From Rhodoferax potami (GTDB lineage: Bacteria > Pseudomonadota > Gammaproteobacteria > Burkholderiales > Burkholderiaceae_C), in assembly GCF_032193765.1 (NCBI RefSeq), contig NZ_JAVBIJ010000001.1:1550001-1614000 (forward strand): a stretch of DNA of 64,000 nucleotides, in the 5' to 3' direction. Position 1 is the stretch's first letter; each line of letters starts with the position of its first letter. Positions 45,965-55,187 of this stretch are shown one piece after another. The position numbers and the translations under genes are program-made. The notes beneath the pieces were generated by a model. The model saw only the letters and a list, made by a program, of their open reading frames with translations, was not told the DNA's origin and ran no database searches.

Positions 45965-48682
45965 TTAACGCTTCAACAGAACTTTCAACACATTTTGCAA
46001 ACGGCGCGCTTGTGTCGCGTCGTACGCTGCTGCCAATACTTGGGCGGTATCTTCAGCCCAGGTTTGAGCTGGTGCGGGGTCATTGCGACGGGTCAACAGT
46101 TGCAACTGCATGCCGCGTCGGGCATCCAAATGCTCGGCGGGAGTCGGCACCTCCGCTGCCATTTCCAGGCGCAACAAGTGTTGCGAAGCCACCTCGGACT
46201 TCACAGCAGCCGAGGCACTGACAGCCTTCACCCATGCATTACGGGCCTGACCCGCGGCACGGCCACCCAGGTCTTGAGCCGTAGGCAACAACGCAGCATC
46301 GCGCTTTTCCCACGCAGACAACAACTGCACCAAGGCCTCGCCATGAGCTTGGGCTGCCAGCTTTTTGAGCGCGAATTGGGCGTTTTCCATCGCTTCGCGT
46401 TGCGCACGGAAAGCGGTGTCACCCAAACGTGGCGCGCTGCTCATGGGCGCACGATTGCGGTCGCCCATGCCGGCGCGGTCATCGCGACGAGGCGTACGGT
46501 CGCCGAACCCGGGCTTGCCGGCATCACGCCCACCGCGCCCTGCATCTTTGCGGTCGCCAAATTTGGACGCGCGGGGATCTGCAGGAGTTTCCTTCTTCAT
46601 ACCGGGACGGTCATCTCCGCGCACCGCCACCACCGGCTTGGGCGCTGGCTTGGGAGCGACCACAGGCGCTATGGCGGCCGAGGACTCACCCTCTTCAGCA
46701 GCTGCTTCGATTGCTACACTTTCGATAGCTACCGACGCAGATTCCGCCTGGGTAGACACCGGATTTTCTTGTTGAATCAAGCCTTGTGCTGCCTGTTCAC
46801 CGGCGCCTGCCGCGGCCACATCCGCCTGGGCTTGGGCTTGACCATGCAGCGCAGCGTCGAGCGCTGTCATGGCTGCGCGGATGGCGGTTGCATCGCCAGA
46901 GGCGTTAGCAGCTTCCAACGCCTTGGCTGCATCAAGCACCGCACGGTCGCGCGCACCCAAGGCAGCCTCTGCTTTTTCACGGTCAGCACTTTTGCGATTA
47001 AAGGCATCGTCAATGGGCTTACGGAAGGCATCCCACAGCTTTTGCTCTTGGCGGCGATCGACCGGGATCGCGTGGGCCTGGGCTTGCCAGCGTTGCTGCA
47101 AGGATTTGACCGCATCGATCCGCAGTACCGGCATGGCACCAAGCTGCTTGGCCTCTTCGATCATCGCTTGGCGGGCTGCAAGGCTTTGTGCCTGAACCGC
47201 CTCCAGTGGAGCCGCGGCTTCTGCAAAAGCAGCTTTCCATAAGGGTTGCAGCTCCGCAAACATTTTTTCGCCCACATGGCCTGCTTCACGCCAGCGATCG
47301 GAAAACTGATACAGGATGCGATTGAAACCTTTCCAGTCGTCATCCAATGCGGTGCGGTTTGCCGCAGCCCATGCCTTCACCTCGTCAATAAGTGCTAATC
47401 GTTGGGCACGGTGCTCGGCAGACTCCGCCTTGACCTTCTCCAACCAGCTCTCCACCACTTTGTAGGCTTCGTTGCAGGCTTCGTCAAAACGCTTCCAAAG
47501 CGCATGGTTGGGCACACCGCCTTGGTCGGTTTGCTTCCACTGGTCACGAAGACTGCGCAAGGTTTCTTGCATCTTGCGGCCGCCGATCGCCTGACCATCA
47601 GGGCGCTTGAGCAGGCCTTCAGCCTTGCCCACGAGCTCCTCACGGATCTGGTCTGCACGCCAGCGCTGCCAACCCTCCAACTCACCCGCGGCCGACAAAG
47701 CGGCGTGGGCGTGGTTTTCAAGCTTGGCATCAATCAGCTTGCCGAATTCTTTCAGGGCGTTGCGCAAGCCTGCAGCGGCACCGGCGCTGGCTTTGCCATG
47801 GCCTTCGCCCACTTCTTGCTCAACGGTGGCCAACGCTGCCTTGACCGCAGCTTGCGCTTGTGCGCGCAACTCGGGATCTACCTTGGGCTTGGAAACCTTG
47901 GGGGCCACCTCTGCCGGGACGCCGCGCAGCGCACGGATCTCGTCGGCCCACACCGGCACTGGAGGCAAAGGTGCCGCCGCATCTTGCGCCGCAGTCAGGG
48001 CGAGTGCCAATGCGGCCTGGAAAGCGTCCCACACCACCAACAACTGGCCTTTGGACGCATCCAGCAAAGCCGGGAATTTGGCATCCACACTTACCCAGTT
48101 GCTGTTGGATACCAAGGTTTCGGCTTGGCTCTGCCAATGCTGCACATCGGTGCGCAGGGCATCAACTGCCGTTTGAGCATCTGCCAATGCTTTGGTGGAC
48201 AGCACTTCAATACGCTGAGCCAGCAATACTGCCGCTTCGCGCTGGACCTGCACCTGGTGTTGCAGGTCTTCGATCCCTTTTACACGCTCAGAAAGCTGCC
48301 CCTTCAGGGTGAGCAATGGCTCTTTACTCAACGGTGCACCCGCTTTGGCGGCATCACGTTGCCAAGCAAGGGCGTCTGCAATATTGAGTTTGGCGGTGTC
48401 GATCAGGGCTTGCGCTTTGGCAGACCATTCAGCACCCAGTGCTTCCTGACCTTTGGCACGGCGGGCCTCATCGAGCTTTTCTCGCACCAATTTGGCGGCG
48501 CCCTTGTCTTTCACGCTGAGCTCTTTGAAGACGTCGGCCAACTGTTCGTGGCCCGGCTGGGTCAACAACCAGTCACGAATGCGGGACGCACGCTCCCCCG
48601 CAGTGGCAGCGGTAAAGGCTCCGCCAGTCAGACGGTCCAGAGAGGCGATATCAGTGTTTTTAGCAGATTGGTTCGACGTCAC
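45965..48682 (-). CDS. Large DUF349 repeat protein
   Basis: The protein of about 905 residues consists of several DUF349-type helical repeats of about 75 residues, with the pattern R..L..Q..AQW...G (for example VKSLQQRWQAQAHAIPVDRRQEQ and LRSLRDQWKQTDQGGVPN). A charged low-complexity region near residues 640-770 (Arg/Asp/Gly-rich) precedes a helical C-terminus. There is no signal peptide. The family's function is not established; it is soluble and probably a scaffold. I favour a GTG start at 48682; a TTG at 48718 is possible. Residues about 640-657 overlap a copy of the dispersed repeat. Confidence 0.82.
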   Translation of the reverse strand: MTSNQSAKNTDIASLDRLTGGAFTAATAGERASRIRDWLLTQPGHEQLADVFKELSVKDKGAAKLVREKLDEARRAKGQEALGAEWSAKAQALIDTAKLNIADALAWQRDAAKAGAPLSKEPLLTLKGQLSERVKGIEDLQHQVQVQREAAVLLAQRIEVLSTKALADAQTAVDALRTDVQHWQSQAETLVSNSNWVSVDAKFPALLDASKGQLLVVWDAFQAALALALTAAQDAAAPLPPVPVWADEIRALRGVPAEVAPKVSKPKVDPELRAQAQAAVKAALATVEQEVGEGHGKASAGAAAGLRNALKEFGKLIDAKLENHAHAALSAAGELEGWQRWRADQIREELVGKAEGLLKRPDGQAIGGRKMQETLRSLRDQWKQTDQGGVPNHALWKRFDEACNEAYKVVESWLEKVKAESAEHRAQRLALIDEVKAWAAANRTALDDDWKGFNRILYQFSDRWREAGHVGEKMFAELQPLWKAAFAEAAAPLEAVQAQSLAARQAMIEEAKQLGAMPVLRIDAVKSLQQRWQAQAHAIPVDRRQEQKLWDAFRKPIDDAFNRKSADREKAEAALGARDRAVLDAAKALEAANASGDATAIRAAMTALDAALHGQAQAQADVAAAGAGEQAAQGLIQQENPVSTQAESASVAIESVAIEAAAEEGESSAAIAPVVAPKPAPKPVVAVRGDDRPGMKKETPADPRASKFGDRKDAGRGGRDAGKPGFGDRTPRRDDRAGMGDRNRAPMSSAPRLGDTAFRAQREAMENAQFALKKLAAQAHGEALVQLLSAWEKRDAALLPTAQDLGGRAAGQARNAWVKAVSASAAVKSEVASQHLLRLEMAAEVPTPAEHLDARRGMQLQLLTRRNDPAPAQTWAEDTAQVLAAAYDATQARRLQNVLKVLLKR
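46711..46765 (+). repeat. Dispersed-repeat-like segment inside the DUF349 gene
   Basis: TTGCTACACTTTCGATAGCT, then ACGCAGATTCCGCC and a GGTAGACACC end, matches the left half of intergenic copy 3 (23266 downwards on the minus strand) closely. It is translated in frame on the other strand into the Ser/Ala/Val/Glu stretch near residues 640-657. Confidence 0.5.
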
Positions 48683-49346
48683 AGCGAGCTCAGAGTAAAG
48701 TGGGTATGAAATAAGCAACCTCGTATTTTCGCTGCGTTTTCAACACAATCCGCATTGTTTTTGGCGCATTGCACGCAGGAACCGAAAAAGCCGGGGAGCA
48801 AGTCCTCGACGACAGCATGTTTTGCCCCTCCTCTCTTGACCGAAGAGCGTGCCTTAGGCGTGAGTTTTTGCAGACCAAAAATGCAAAGGGGTGGCGGCAT
48901 CATTCGGACACTCCGACCTCCCCTTGGGGTAAGTGCACTGCAGCGGCGGGTGCTCTATATATAGATGCTGCATAGGTCGCCAGAAACACACCCGATGAAA
49001 AAGCAAAGCCTTTCTTGCACCCTTTGGACTTGCATTGCAAGTACCCTGCCCCAAGGTAGATCCAAGCCAAAAAACGGAGAAAAATCGGTCTTTTAGAATC
49101 TGTCAACCATATCAAATAAGATTGATATGGTTGACTTGGCATATAAAGCACCCATAGAATCCGCCCAATTCAAATCCCGCCTAGGGATTACCCGCCCCGC
49201 TGCCGAACCCGGCATATTCAAATCGCTGCACATGTCGAGACGACGCCGCAGGATATTGATAGCGTACCAACCCAAACGAGGGGACCTGCAAGGACTTGCC
49301 GACTTGGCAAACCTGGCCGGCCACCCCCGCCAAAGAAGGAAGAGCT
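48683..49346. other. Long non-coding stretch before the transglycosylase gene
   Basis: No supportable gene lies in these 664 bases. It holds a 15-base palindrome (ACTTGCA-T-TGCAAGT, 49028-49042), the perfect 14-base inverted repeat at 49102-49135, and a probable promoter whose -35 TTGAC is the end of that repeat, with a -10-like ATAGAAT about 17 bases further. Transcription from there would leave a leader of about 190 bases before the next start codon. No tRNA or known small RNA was recognised. Confidence 0.5.
49102..49135. repeat. Perfect 14-base inverted repeat with 6-base centre
   Basis: GTCAACCATATCAA and TTGATATGGTTGAC are exact reverse complements separated by ATAAGA. No T-run follows on either strand, which speaks against a terminator. 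Its right arm ends in TTGAC, a -35-like element, so it could be an operator covering the promoter. Confidence 0.75.
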
Positions 49347-50165
49347 ATGACAGCGACTACCCGCATCACCAAAGGCATTCGCACTGTTGCGAACGACATC
49401 GCCCAAGGTTTTTTTGAAATTACACACAACGGTTTTGCACTTCTTGGCTTAGCCGTCATGTTCGCAATCATTACTTTGGTTGCACACCCCGAAATCCGCA
49501 CCGAAAGCGAAGTTCGCCTGATGGGCTGGCTCCAAGACCGCCACGCGCCAACAGCCAGCGTTAACTTGGAGCCAGAGGCTATCGAGCGTGCAACAGCCAC
49601 CAACCCCCAAGAACTGCCCAAACAACAGGCAGCAGTTGCATTTTGGTTAAGCAAAAAGTATGGCGTTGCACCGGAACCCCTGAGTGCACTGGTGGCAGAA
49701 GCCTTTGAAACAGGTCGACGAGCCAAGGTGGACCCCACTTTGATTCTGGCGGTCATGGCGGTGGAATCAGGCTTCAACCCCTTCGCACAAAGCCATGTAG
49801 GCGCCCAAGGCCTGATGCAGGTCATGACCAAAGTACACAGCGAAAAATACGAGGGCTATGGCGGCAAGTTGGCAGCGTTCGATCCTGTTTCCAATTTGCG
49901 GGTTGGTGCCAAGGTTTTGAAAGAGTGCATAGCCCGCGCTGGCTCGGTCGAGGGTGGCCTCAAGCTGTATGTAGGAGCCGGCAACATGGAATCAGATGGC
50001 GGCTATACAGCCAAAGTTTTGGCCGAATACGCGCGCTTACAAAGTGTCGTGTCCGGCAAACCTATCCAGAGCATTCAGCCTAACCCGGCGGTAATAACAC
50101 CCGTAGTTGAACCCTCCGCTCCACCCTCCGTTGAGAATGTGGCGGCGTTGACTCAACCTTCCTGA
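49347..50165 (+). CDS. Membrane-anchored lytic transglycosylase-like (SLT domain) protein
   Basis: The 272-residue protein has one N-terminal membrane segment (about residues 30-47, ALLGLAVMFAIITLVA) and an SLT domain at about 125-235. Its motif is ILAVMAVESGFNPFAQS with the catalytic Glu, then GAQGLMQVM. SLT enzymes cleave the MurNAc-GlcNAc bond of peptidoglycan with 1,6-anhydro formation. The C-terminus (about 240-272) is Pro/Val-rich and disordered. The start ATG at 49347 has AAGGAAG upstream. It is separated from glyA by the riboswitch region. Confidence 0.88.
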   Translation: MTATTRITKGIRTVANDIAQGFFEITHNGFALLGLAVMFAIITLVAHPEIRTESEVRLMGWLQDRHAPTASVNLEPEAIERATATNPQELPKQQAAVAFWLSKKYGVAPEPLSALVAEAFETGRRAKVDPTLILAVMAVESGFNPFAQSHVGAQGLMQVMTKVHSEKYEGYGGKLAAFDPVSNLRVGAKVLKECIARAGSVEGGLKLYVGAGNMESDGGYTAKVLAEYARLQSVVSGKPIQSIQPNPAVITPVVEPSAPPSVENVAALTQPS

Positions 50166-50204
50166 CCAGACGCGGGGGGCGCCCCGAGTCGGTTAAACTC
50201 TTAC

Positions 50205-50327
50205 CCGCACGCGACTGGCGATAGGCGCCGTCTTCCTCAGGAAGTCGGTTGCTGACGTGGGACACCACTGGGAAGCGTGCCGCACGACCTTCACGGTTTG
50301 TGCGATCAGCCGTTCGCCTGGGCAGCC
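50205..50327 (+). ncRNA. Probable ZTP (pfl) riboswitch upstream of glyA
   Basis: The leader contains the conserved blocks of the pfl motif in order and on the correct strand: GCGACTGGCG at 50211-50220, a CCACTGGGAAGCG block at 50264-50276 (consensus CCACCGGGGAGCG), then a pairing region and CGCCTGGGCAGC near 50315-50325. ZTP riboswitches sense 5-aminoimidazole-4-carboxamide ribotide triphosphate, a signal of 10-formyl-tetrahydrofolate shortage, and often control glyA. This one ends about 50 bases before the glyA ATG. I judged it from memory of the consensus; a covariance-model search would settle it. Confidence 0.8.
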
Positions 50328-50374
50328 CTGTTGTCACCATTGACCCACAGGCCCGATCTCCTCAAAGGACTGCC

Positions 50375-51619
<1,245 letters not shown>

Positions 51620-51637
51620 GCAAGGTCAGTATTTACG

Positions 51638-52087
51638 ATGAAGTGCCCCTTCTGCAGCCATTCCGAAACCCAAGTGGTGGAGACACGAATTTCTGAAGAC
51701 GGGGACTTCATCCGTCGCAGGCGTCAATGCGGCTCCTGCGACAAACGGTTCACCACCTACGAGCGGCCGGACGTCAACTTTCCGGCCATCGTCAAGAAAG
51801 ATGGCCGTCGTATCGAATTCGAGCGCGCCAAACTACTGGCCTCGATGAACCTGGCCCTGCGCAAAAGGCCAGTGAGTACCGAGCAGATCGACAGCGCCAT
51901 CGAGCGCATCGAAGAAAAACTCCTGAATCTGGGCCTGCGCGAAGTCCAGAGCACTCGCATCGGTGAACTCGTGATGCGCGAACTCAAGAAACTGGACAAG
52001 GTAGCCTATGTGCGCTTTGCCAGCGTCTACCGCAGCTTTGAAGACATTGACGAATTCAAGACGCTGGTGGATGAGGTGAGTCGTTAA
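51638..52087 (+). CDS. nrdR: Transcriptional repressor of ribonucleotide reductase genes
   Basis: The 149-residue protein has the N-terminal zinc ribbon (CPFC at residues 3-6 and CGSC near residue 31) and the ATP-cone domain (about 49-139) with [12 protein letters not shown] and [13 protein letters not shown]. It represses nrd genes when ATP/dATP ratios demand it by binding NrdR boxes. It follows glyA in the same orientation, as commonly seen. The next gene starts 77 bases later in a more A+T-rich block. Confidence 0.96.
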   Translation: MKCPFCSHSETQVVETRISEDGDFIRRRRQCGSCDKRFTTYERPDVNFPAIVKKDGRRIEFERAKLLASMNLALRKRPVSTEQIDSAIERIEEKLLNLGLREVQSTRIGELVMRELKKLDKVAYVRFASVYRSFEDIDEFKTLVDEVSR

Positions 52088-52164
52088 CACCCGATCATCC
52101 ACCTCAAACGAACGTTGGTCGGCAAAAGTCACCGCACAGTTCAATGTAGGCTAGGATGACCCGC

Positions 52165-52737
52165 ATGACGAACTTTCCCAGCGGCTACGGCCTATTTACT
52201 GAAAAAGGTTTCAGTATTATCGAATTGCTCGTCGTTATCGCATTGATTGCGATTGTGTCGGCAATTGCAGTCCCTAACTTGCAACAGTTCCTTATCAGTG
52301 CGGAAATTCGCAGTGGAGTTAATGACTGGACATTCGCGCTACAACGCACAAAGTCTGAAGCAATTAAACAAAACAGGCAAGTAACGTTATGCCCAAGCTC
52401 GACAGGCACTGCATGCACAGCGACCTCCGCTTACGAGGGAGGCTGGATCATAAAAACCGGGACGACAGCATGGGTTGCTGGTGACCGCATTATTGCAGAC
52501 TATATTCCTTTGAGACGACTAACCATGACGTCCAATAAGGCCAATGCTGCTGCAATTACTTATCTACCAAATGGTGTGCCAATAGGCAACTTTGCAGGCA
52601 TGAGAATTACTGTGATGGAAGATGCTCAGGACCCTCGCGACAACCTTACCAGATACATATGCATCGCGCGTACCGGACGCGCTAGAGTTTTTAATGAAGA
52701 CCAATATCTCTCATTACCAAACAATGATTGTGAATAA
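52165..52737 (+). CDS. fimT: Type IV minor pilin of the GspH/FimT family
   Basis: The 190-residue protein has a prepilin leader of about 15 residues ending in Lys-Gly, cleaved before Phe in KGF-SIIELLVVIALIAIV, with the conserved Glu at position +5. The C-terminal part is GspH/FimT-like with cysteines near the end. Such minor pilins prime pilus assembly. I prefer the ATG at 52165, which has AGGA eight bases upstream, over the one at 52156. It opens the fimT-pilV-pilW-pilX-pilY1-pilE operon. The block is clearly more A+T-rich than its neighbours. Confidence 0.88.
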   Translation: MTNFPSGYGLFTEKGFSIIELLVVIALIAIVSAIAVPNLQQFLISAEIRSGVNDWTFALQRTKSEAIKQNRQVTLCPSSTGTACTATSAYEGGWIIKTGTTAWVAGDRIIADYIPLRRLTMTSNKANAAAITYLPNGVPIGNFAGMRITVMEDAQDPRDNLTRYICIARTGRARVFNEDQYLSLPNNDCE

Positions 52738-52739
52738 GT

Positions 52740-53324
52740 ATGATCAAAGTCATCCATAACAAGCAAAAGTCATTATTTAGACAGCAAGGCGCCACCCTAG
52801 TAGAAATATTGGTGACCATGCTAATAGTTTCTTTCGCTTTGCTAGGGATTGCAGGAATGCAACTGACTTCCATTAGATACTCCCAAGCATCAGTTTTTAG
52901 AGACGCTGCAGCAAATCTAGGCCAAACGATGTCTGAAAGAATCAAGGCAAACACATCAGCATTGGCCGAAGCGGATGACTCGTCAGCCTACCGTGCGAAT
53001 AATGCCTATGCCGCTGCCGCGACTATCCCCGCTGACCCCGCTTGCGGCTTTGGAGGGGCCGCCTGTACCGCGGCCCAATCAGCGCAACGAGATTTGCGAG
53101 AATGGCGTCAGGCGCTGCAACAAGAGTTACCGGGCGGTCGGGGAGCTATACAGCCCATCGCTAGCGGGGCACTAACCAGCCCTACCGGGCGTCGGTTAAT
53201 CATCATGTGGATGGAAAAGCCCAAAGACTCTGATGACAACGTCGGCGCGGCTCCCACGGACACCAATTGTCCTGCTCCAAGAGTAGCCGGAGTTCGATGC
53301 TTAACACTTGCGGTGAATCCATGA
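52740..53324 (+). CDS. pilV: Type IV pilus minor pilin PilV
   Basis: The 194-residue protein has a prepilin leader cleaved in QQG-ATLVEILVTMLIVSFALLG, followed by the GIAGMQLTSIRYSQ segment that marks PilV. It is a minor pilin thought to sit with PilW, PilX and PilY1 at the pilus tip or priming complex. Its ATG is two bases after the fimT stop, and its stop overlaps pilW (ATGA). Cysteines in CGFGGAAC may form a disulfide. Confidence 0.9.
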   Translation: MIKVIHNKQKSLFRQQGATLVEILVTMLIVSFALLGIAGMQLTSIRYSQASVFRDAAANLGQTMSERIKANTSALAEADDSSAYRANNAYAAAATIPADPACGFGGAACTAAQSAQRDLREWRQALQQELPGGRGAIQPIASGALTSPTGRRLIIMWMEKPKDSDDNVGAAPTDTNCPAPRVAGVRCLTLAVNP

Positions 53325-54382
53325 CTAATTTTCGATTCAAGTCGGAATCAGGATTCACGCTCATTGAGATACTCGTGAGTATTTCAATTGGATTAGTGAT
53401 CATGGTTGCAATTGGCACCGTTTATCAAACTTCAACATCTATCCAGCGCCAGCGAGAGGATTACAACGAAGTAAATGACCCTATGAAGATGGTGTCAAGC
53501 TTGATAAGAACAAACGTTGCCCAAGCAGGATACGTGGATTTGATGGATGCGCCAGGCGGCAATTCTTACGGAAGCCAAATCTTCAGGTTAGATAACCCTG
53601 ATTTCCAAAATACATTTGTAAGAAACACCACTATATCCACACCAATTACTCCGTTGCAGCGCGTTGTGCCAGGACTATTCCCAGTTTTTGGATGTAACGG
53701 CGCAATGAATAGCACACCCAATGCTCTATCTAGAGGAACACCTCCCCTTGCATTAGGTTGCTCAGCAGCCGTGAGTAATACCCAACACACTTTACAAGTT
53801 GCCTATCAAGCTATTCCAAGCAGTACCAATTCAAGTACCGTAAATAGTTTAGTTGCATCTAACGGCAACACGGGAGAAGGTCGTGACTGCTTACAACAGG
53901 AACTTCCGGCCGAAGCGACAGGCGGCATCGTAATAAACAGATTTTTTATGCAACTTAACGCCGGCGACAATACCAATGAACTTTACTGCTCGGGATCCGG
54001 CAATACGGTAACACAACCCATTGCGAGAGGCGTTGAGGAATTCGTCGTACGGTACCAAATCGCACAAGCAGGATCGGCCGCCATCGTAAGTGCGGGCGGA
54101 GTAAAGTCACAGTTTCTTAATGCTACACAAGTAGCTGCGGATCCAGTAGGCTGGCCCGGCGTGAGTGCAGTAGAGCTCTGCATCATTGTGGCCACGCCTC
54201 AGACAAAAGGCCCCGCAGCAATTGGTACAGCGCAGTTGCAACCAACTCGCCCCACCTGCACTCGTACTAACGCTGGCGCATTCAATAACAACATAAATCG
54301 TGCTGCCGGAGACCTAAGACTCTGGAAACGGTTCACATACACCATTGCCGTTAAAAATGCAATTTATGCATTTTCTTCCTAA
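53321..54382 (+). CDS. pilW: Type IV pilus assembly protein PilW
   Basis: The 353-residue protein has the prepilin leader ESG-FTLIEILVSISIGLVIMVAIG and a long C-terminal domain typical of PilW, with cysteine-containing loops. It belongs to the minor-pilin complex. The start ATG overlaps the pilV stop by four bases. The protein is richer in Asn/Thr/Ser than the surrounding chromosome's products, in keeping with the block's base composition. pilX starts three bases after its stop. Confidence 0.88.
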   Translation: MTNFRFKSESGFTLIEILVSISIGLVIMVAIGTVYQTSTSIQRQREDYNEVNDPMKMVSSLIRTNVAQAGYVDLMDAPGGNSYGSQIFRLDNPDFQNTFVRNTTISTPITPLQRVVPGLFPVFGCNGAMNSTPNALSRGTPPLALGCSAAVSNTQHTLQVAYQAIPSSTNSSTVNSLVASNGNTGEGRDCLQQELPAEATGGIVINRFFMQLNAGDNTNELYCSGSGNTVTQPIARGVEEFVVRYQIAQAGSAAIVSAGGVKSQFLNATQVAADPVGWPGVSAVELCIIVATPQTKGPAAIGTAQLQPTRPTCTRTNAGAFNNNINRAAGDLRLWKRFTYTIAVKNAIYAFSS

Positions 54383-54384
54383 AC

Positions 54385-55167
54385 ATGAAGTGCCATGAAT
54401 TCCGGCGCTTGCGCCAACCTAATACCACAAAGAATCGTGGATTCGTGCTGATAACGGCCTTGATTTTTTTAGTAGTACTCACAATAATTTCTCTCGCAGC
54501 GATGCGCGGTTCTATTTTTGATGAGCAAATTTCAGGGAACCAGAAAGATCAAATTCTTGCCCAAGAGGCCGCAGAAATGGCTCTACGTGACGCTGAATTA
54601 GACATACGTGGACTACGCTTTGATAATACTTACTGCGCCCCAGCTGGAATCGCTGCCAGTACTTGCGGTGGTAACAAACGAATTGCAGGAACCAGACCAG
54701 CCGATGCAACTGAGGCGGGTAATTTTTGGATTGCTTCCAACTCGTCCGTAAACAATGTTTATGCGATTGCTCCAACTTCGAGTGCGCGACCGACTGCCCC
54801 AAACCTTACCAACATTGGTGTATACGAGGGACGCGGAGCCACTAGCGCATGCGGTAAGCCGTTGTGGTCTGCGGCGGACTGGGATACAGATACCCCACCG
54901 GCAGCAAAAAAATGCACCGACGGTTCATCCGTGGTAAGAACTGTGGTGTACGGCAGCTTTACAGGCGCTCCAACTGGAGCCGATATTTTTCCAAATGGAA
55001 CACGACTACCTCGCTATCTCATCGAAGTCTTTGAAGCAAGTGATCTTGGGATTTCGGCTTCCAACAAGGTGTTTTTCCGAGTGACTGCCGTTGGATTTGG
55101 AAGATCTGCAAAAGATGATGGCAACGCTACTTCAGTGACACTGCAATCCGTGTTCTCTGCCCTTTAG
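54385..55167 (+). CDS. pilX: Type IV pilus assembly protein PilX
   Basis: The 260-residue protein has an N-terminal hydrophobic helix after RGFVLITALIFLVVLTIISLAAMRG, the PilX variant of the prepilin N-terminus, then DEQISGNQKDQILAQEAAEMALRDAE, which is diagnostic for PilX. It lacks the Glu+5 of most pilins, as expected. It partners with PilV, PilW and PilY1. It ends 20 bases before the pilY1 start. Confidence 0.9.
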   Translation: MKCHEFRRLRQPNTTKNRGFVLITALIFLVVLTIISLAAMRGSIFDEQISGNQKDQILAQEAAEMALRDAELDIRGLRFDNTYCAPAGIAASTCGGNKRIAGTRPADATEAGNFWIASNSSVNNVYAIAPTSSARPTAPNLTNIGVYEGRGATSACGKPLWSAADWDTDTPPAAKKCTDGSSVVRTVVYGSFTGAPTGADIFPNGTRLPRYLIEVFEASDLGISASNKVFFRVTAVGFGRSAKDDGNATSVTLQSVFSAL

Positions 55168-55187
55168 AAAAAAGCATGAGGTCTCAT

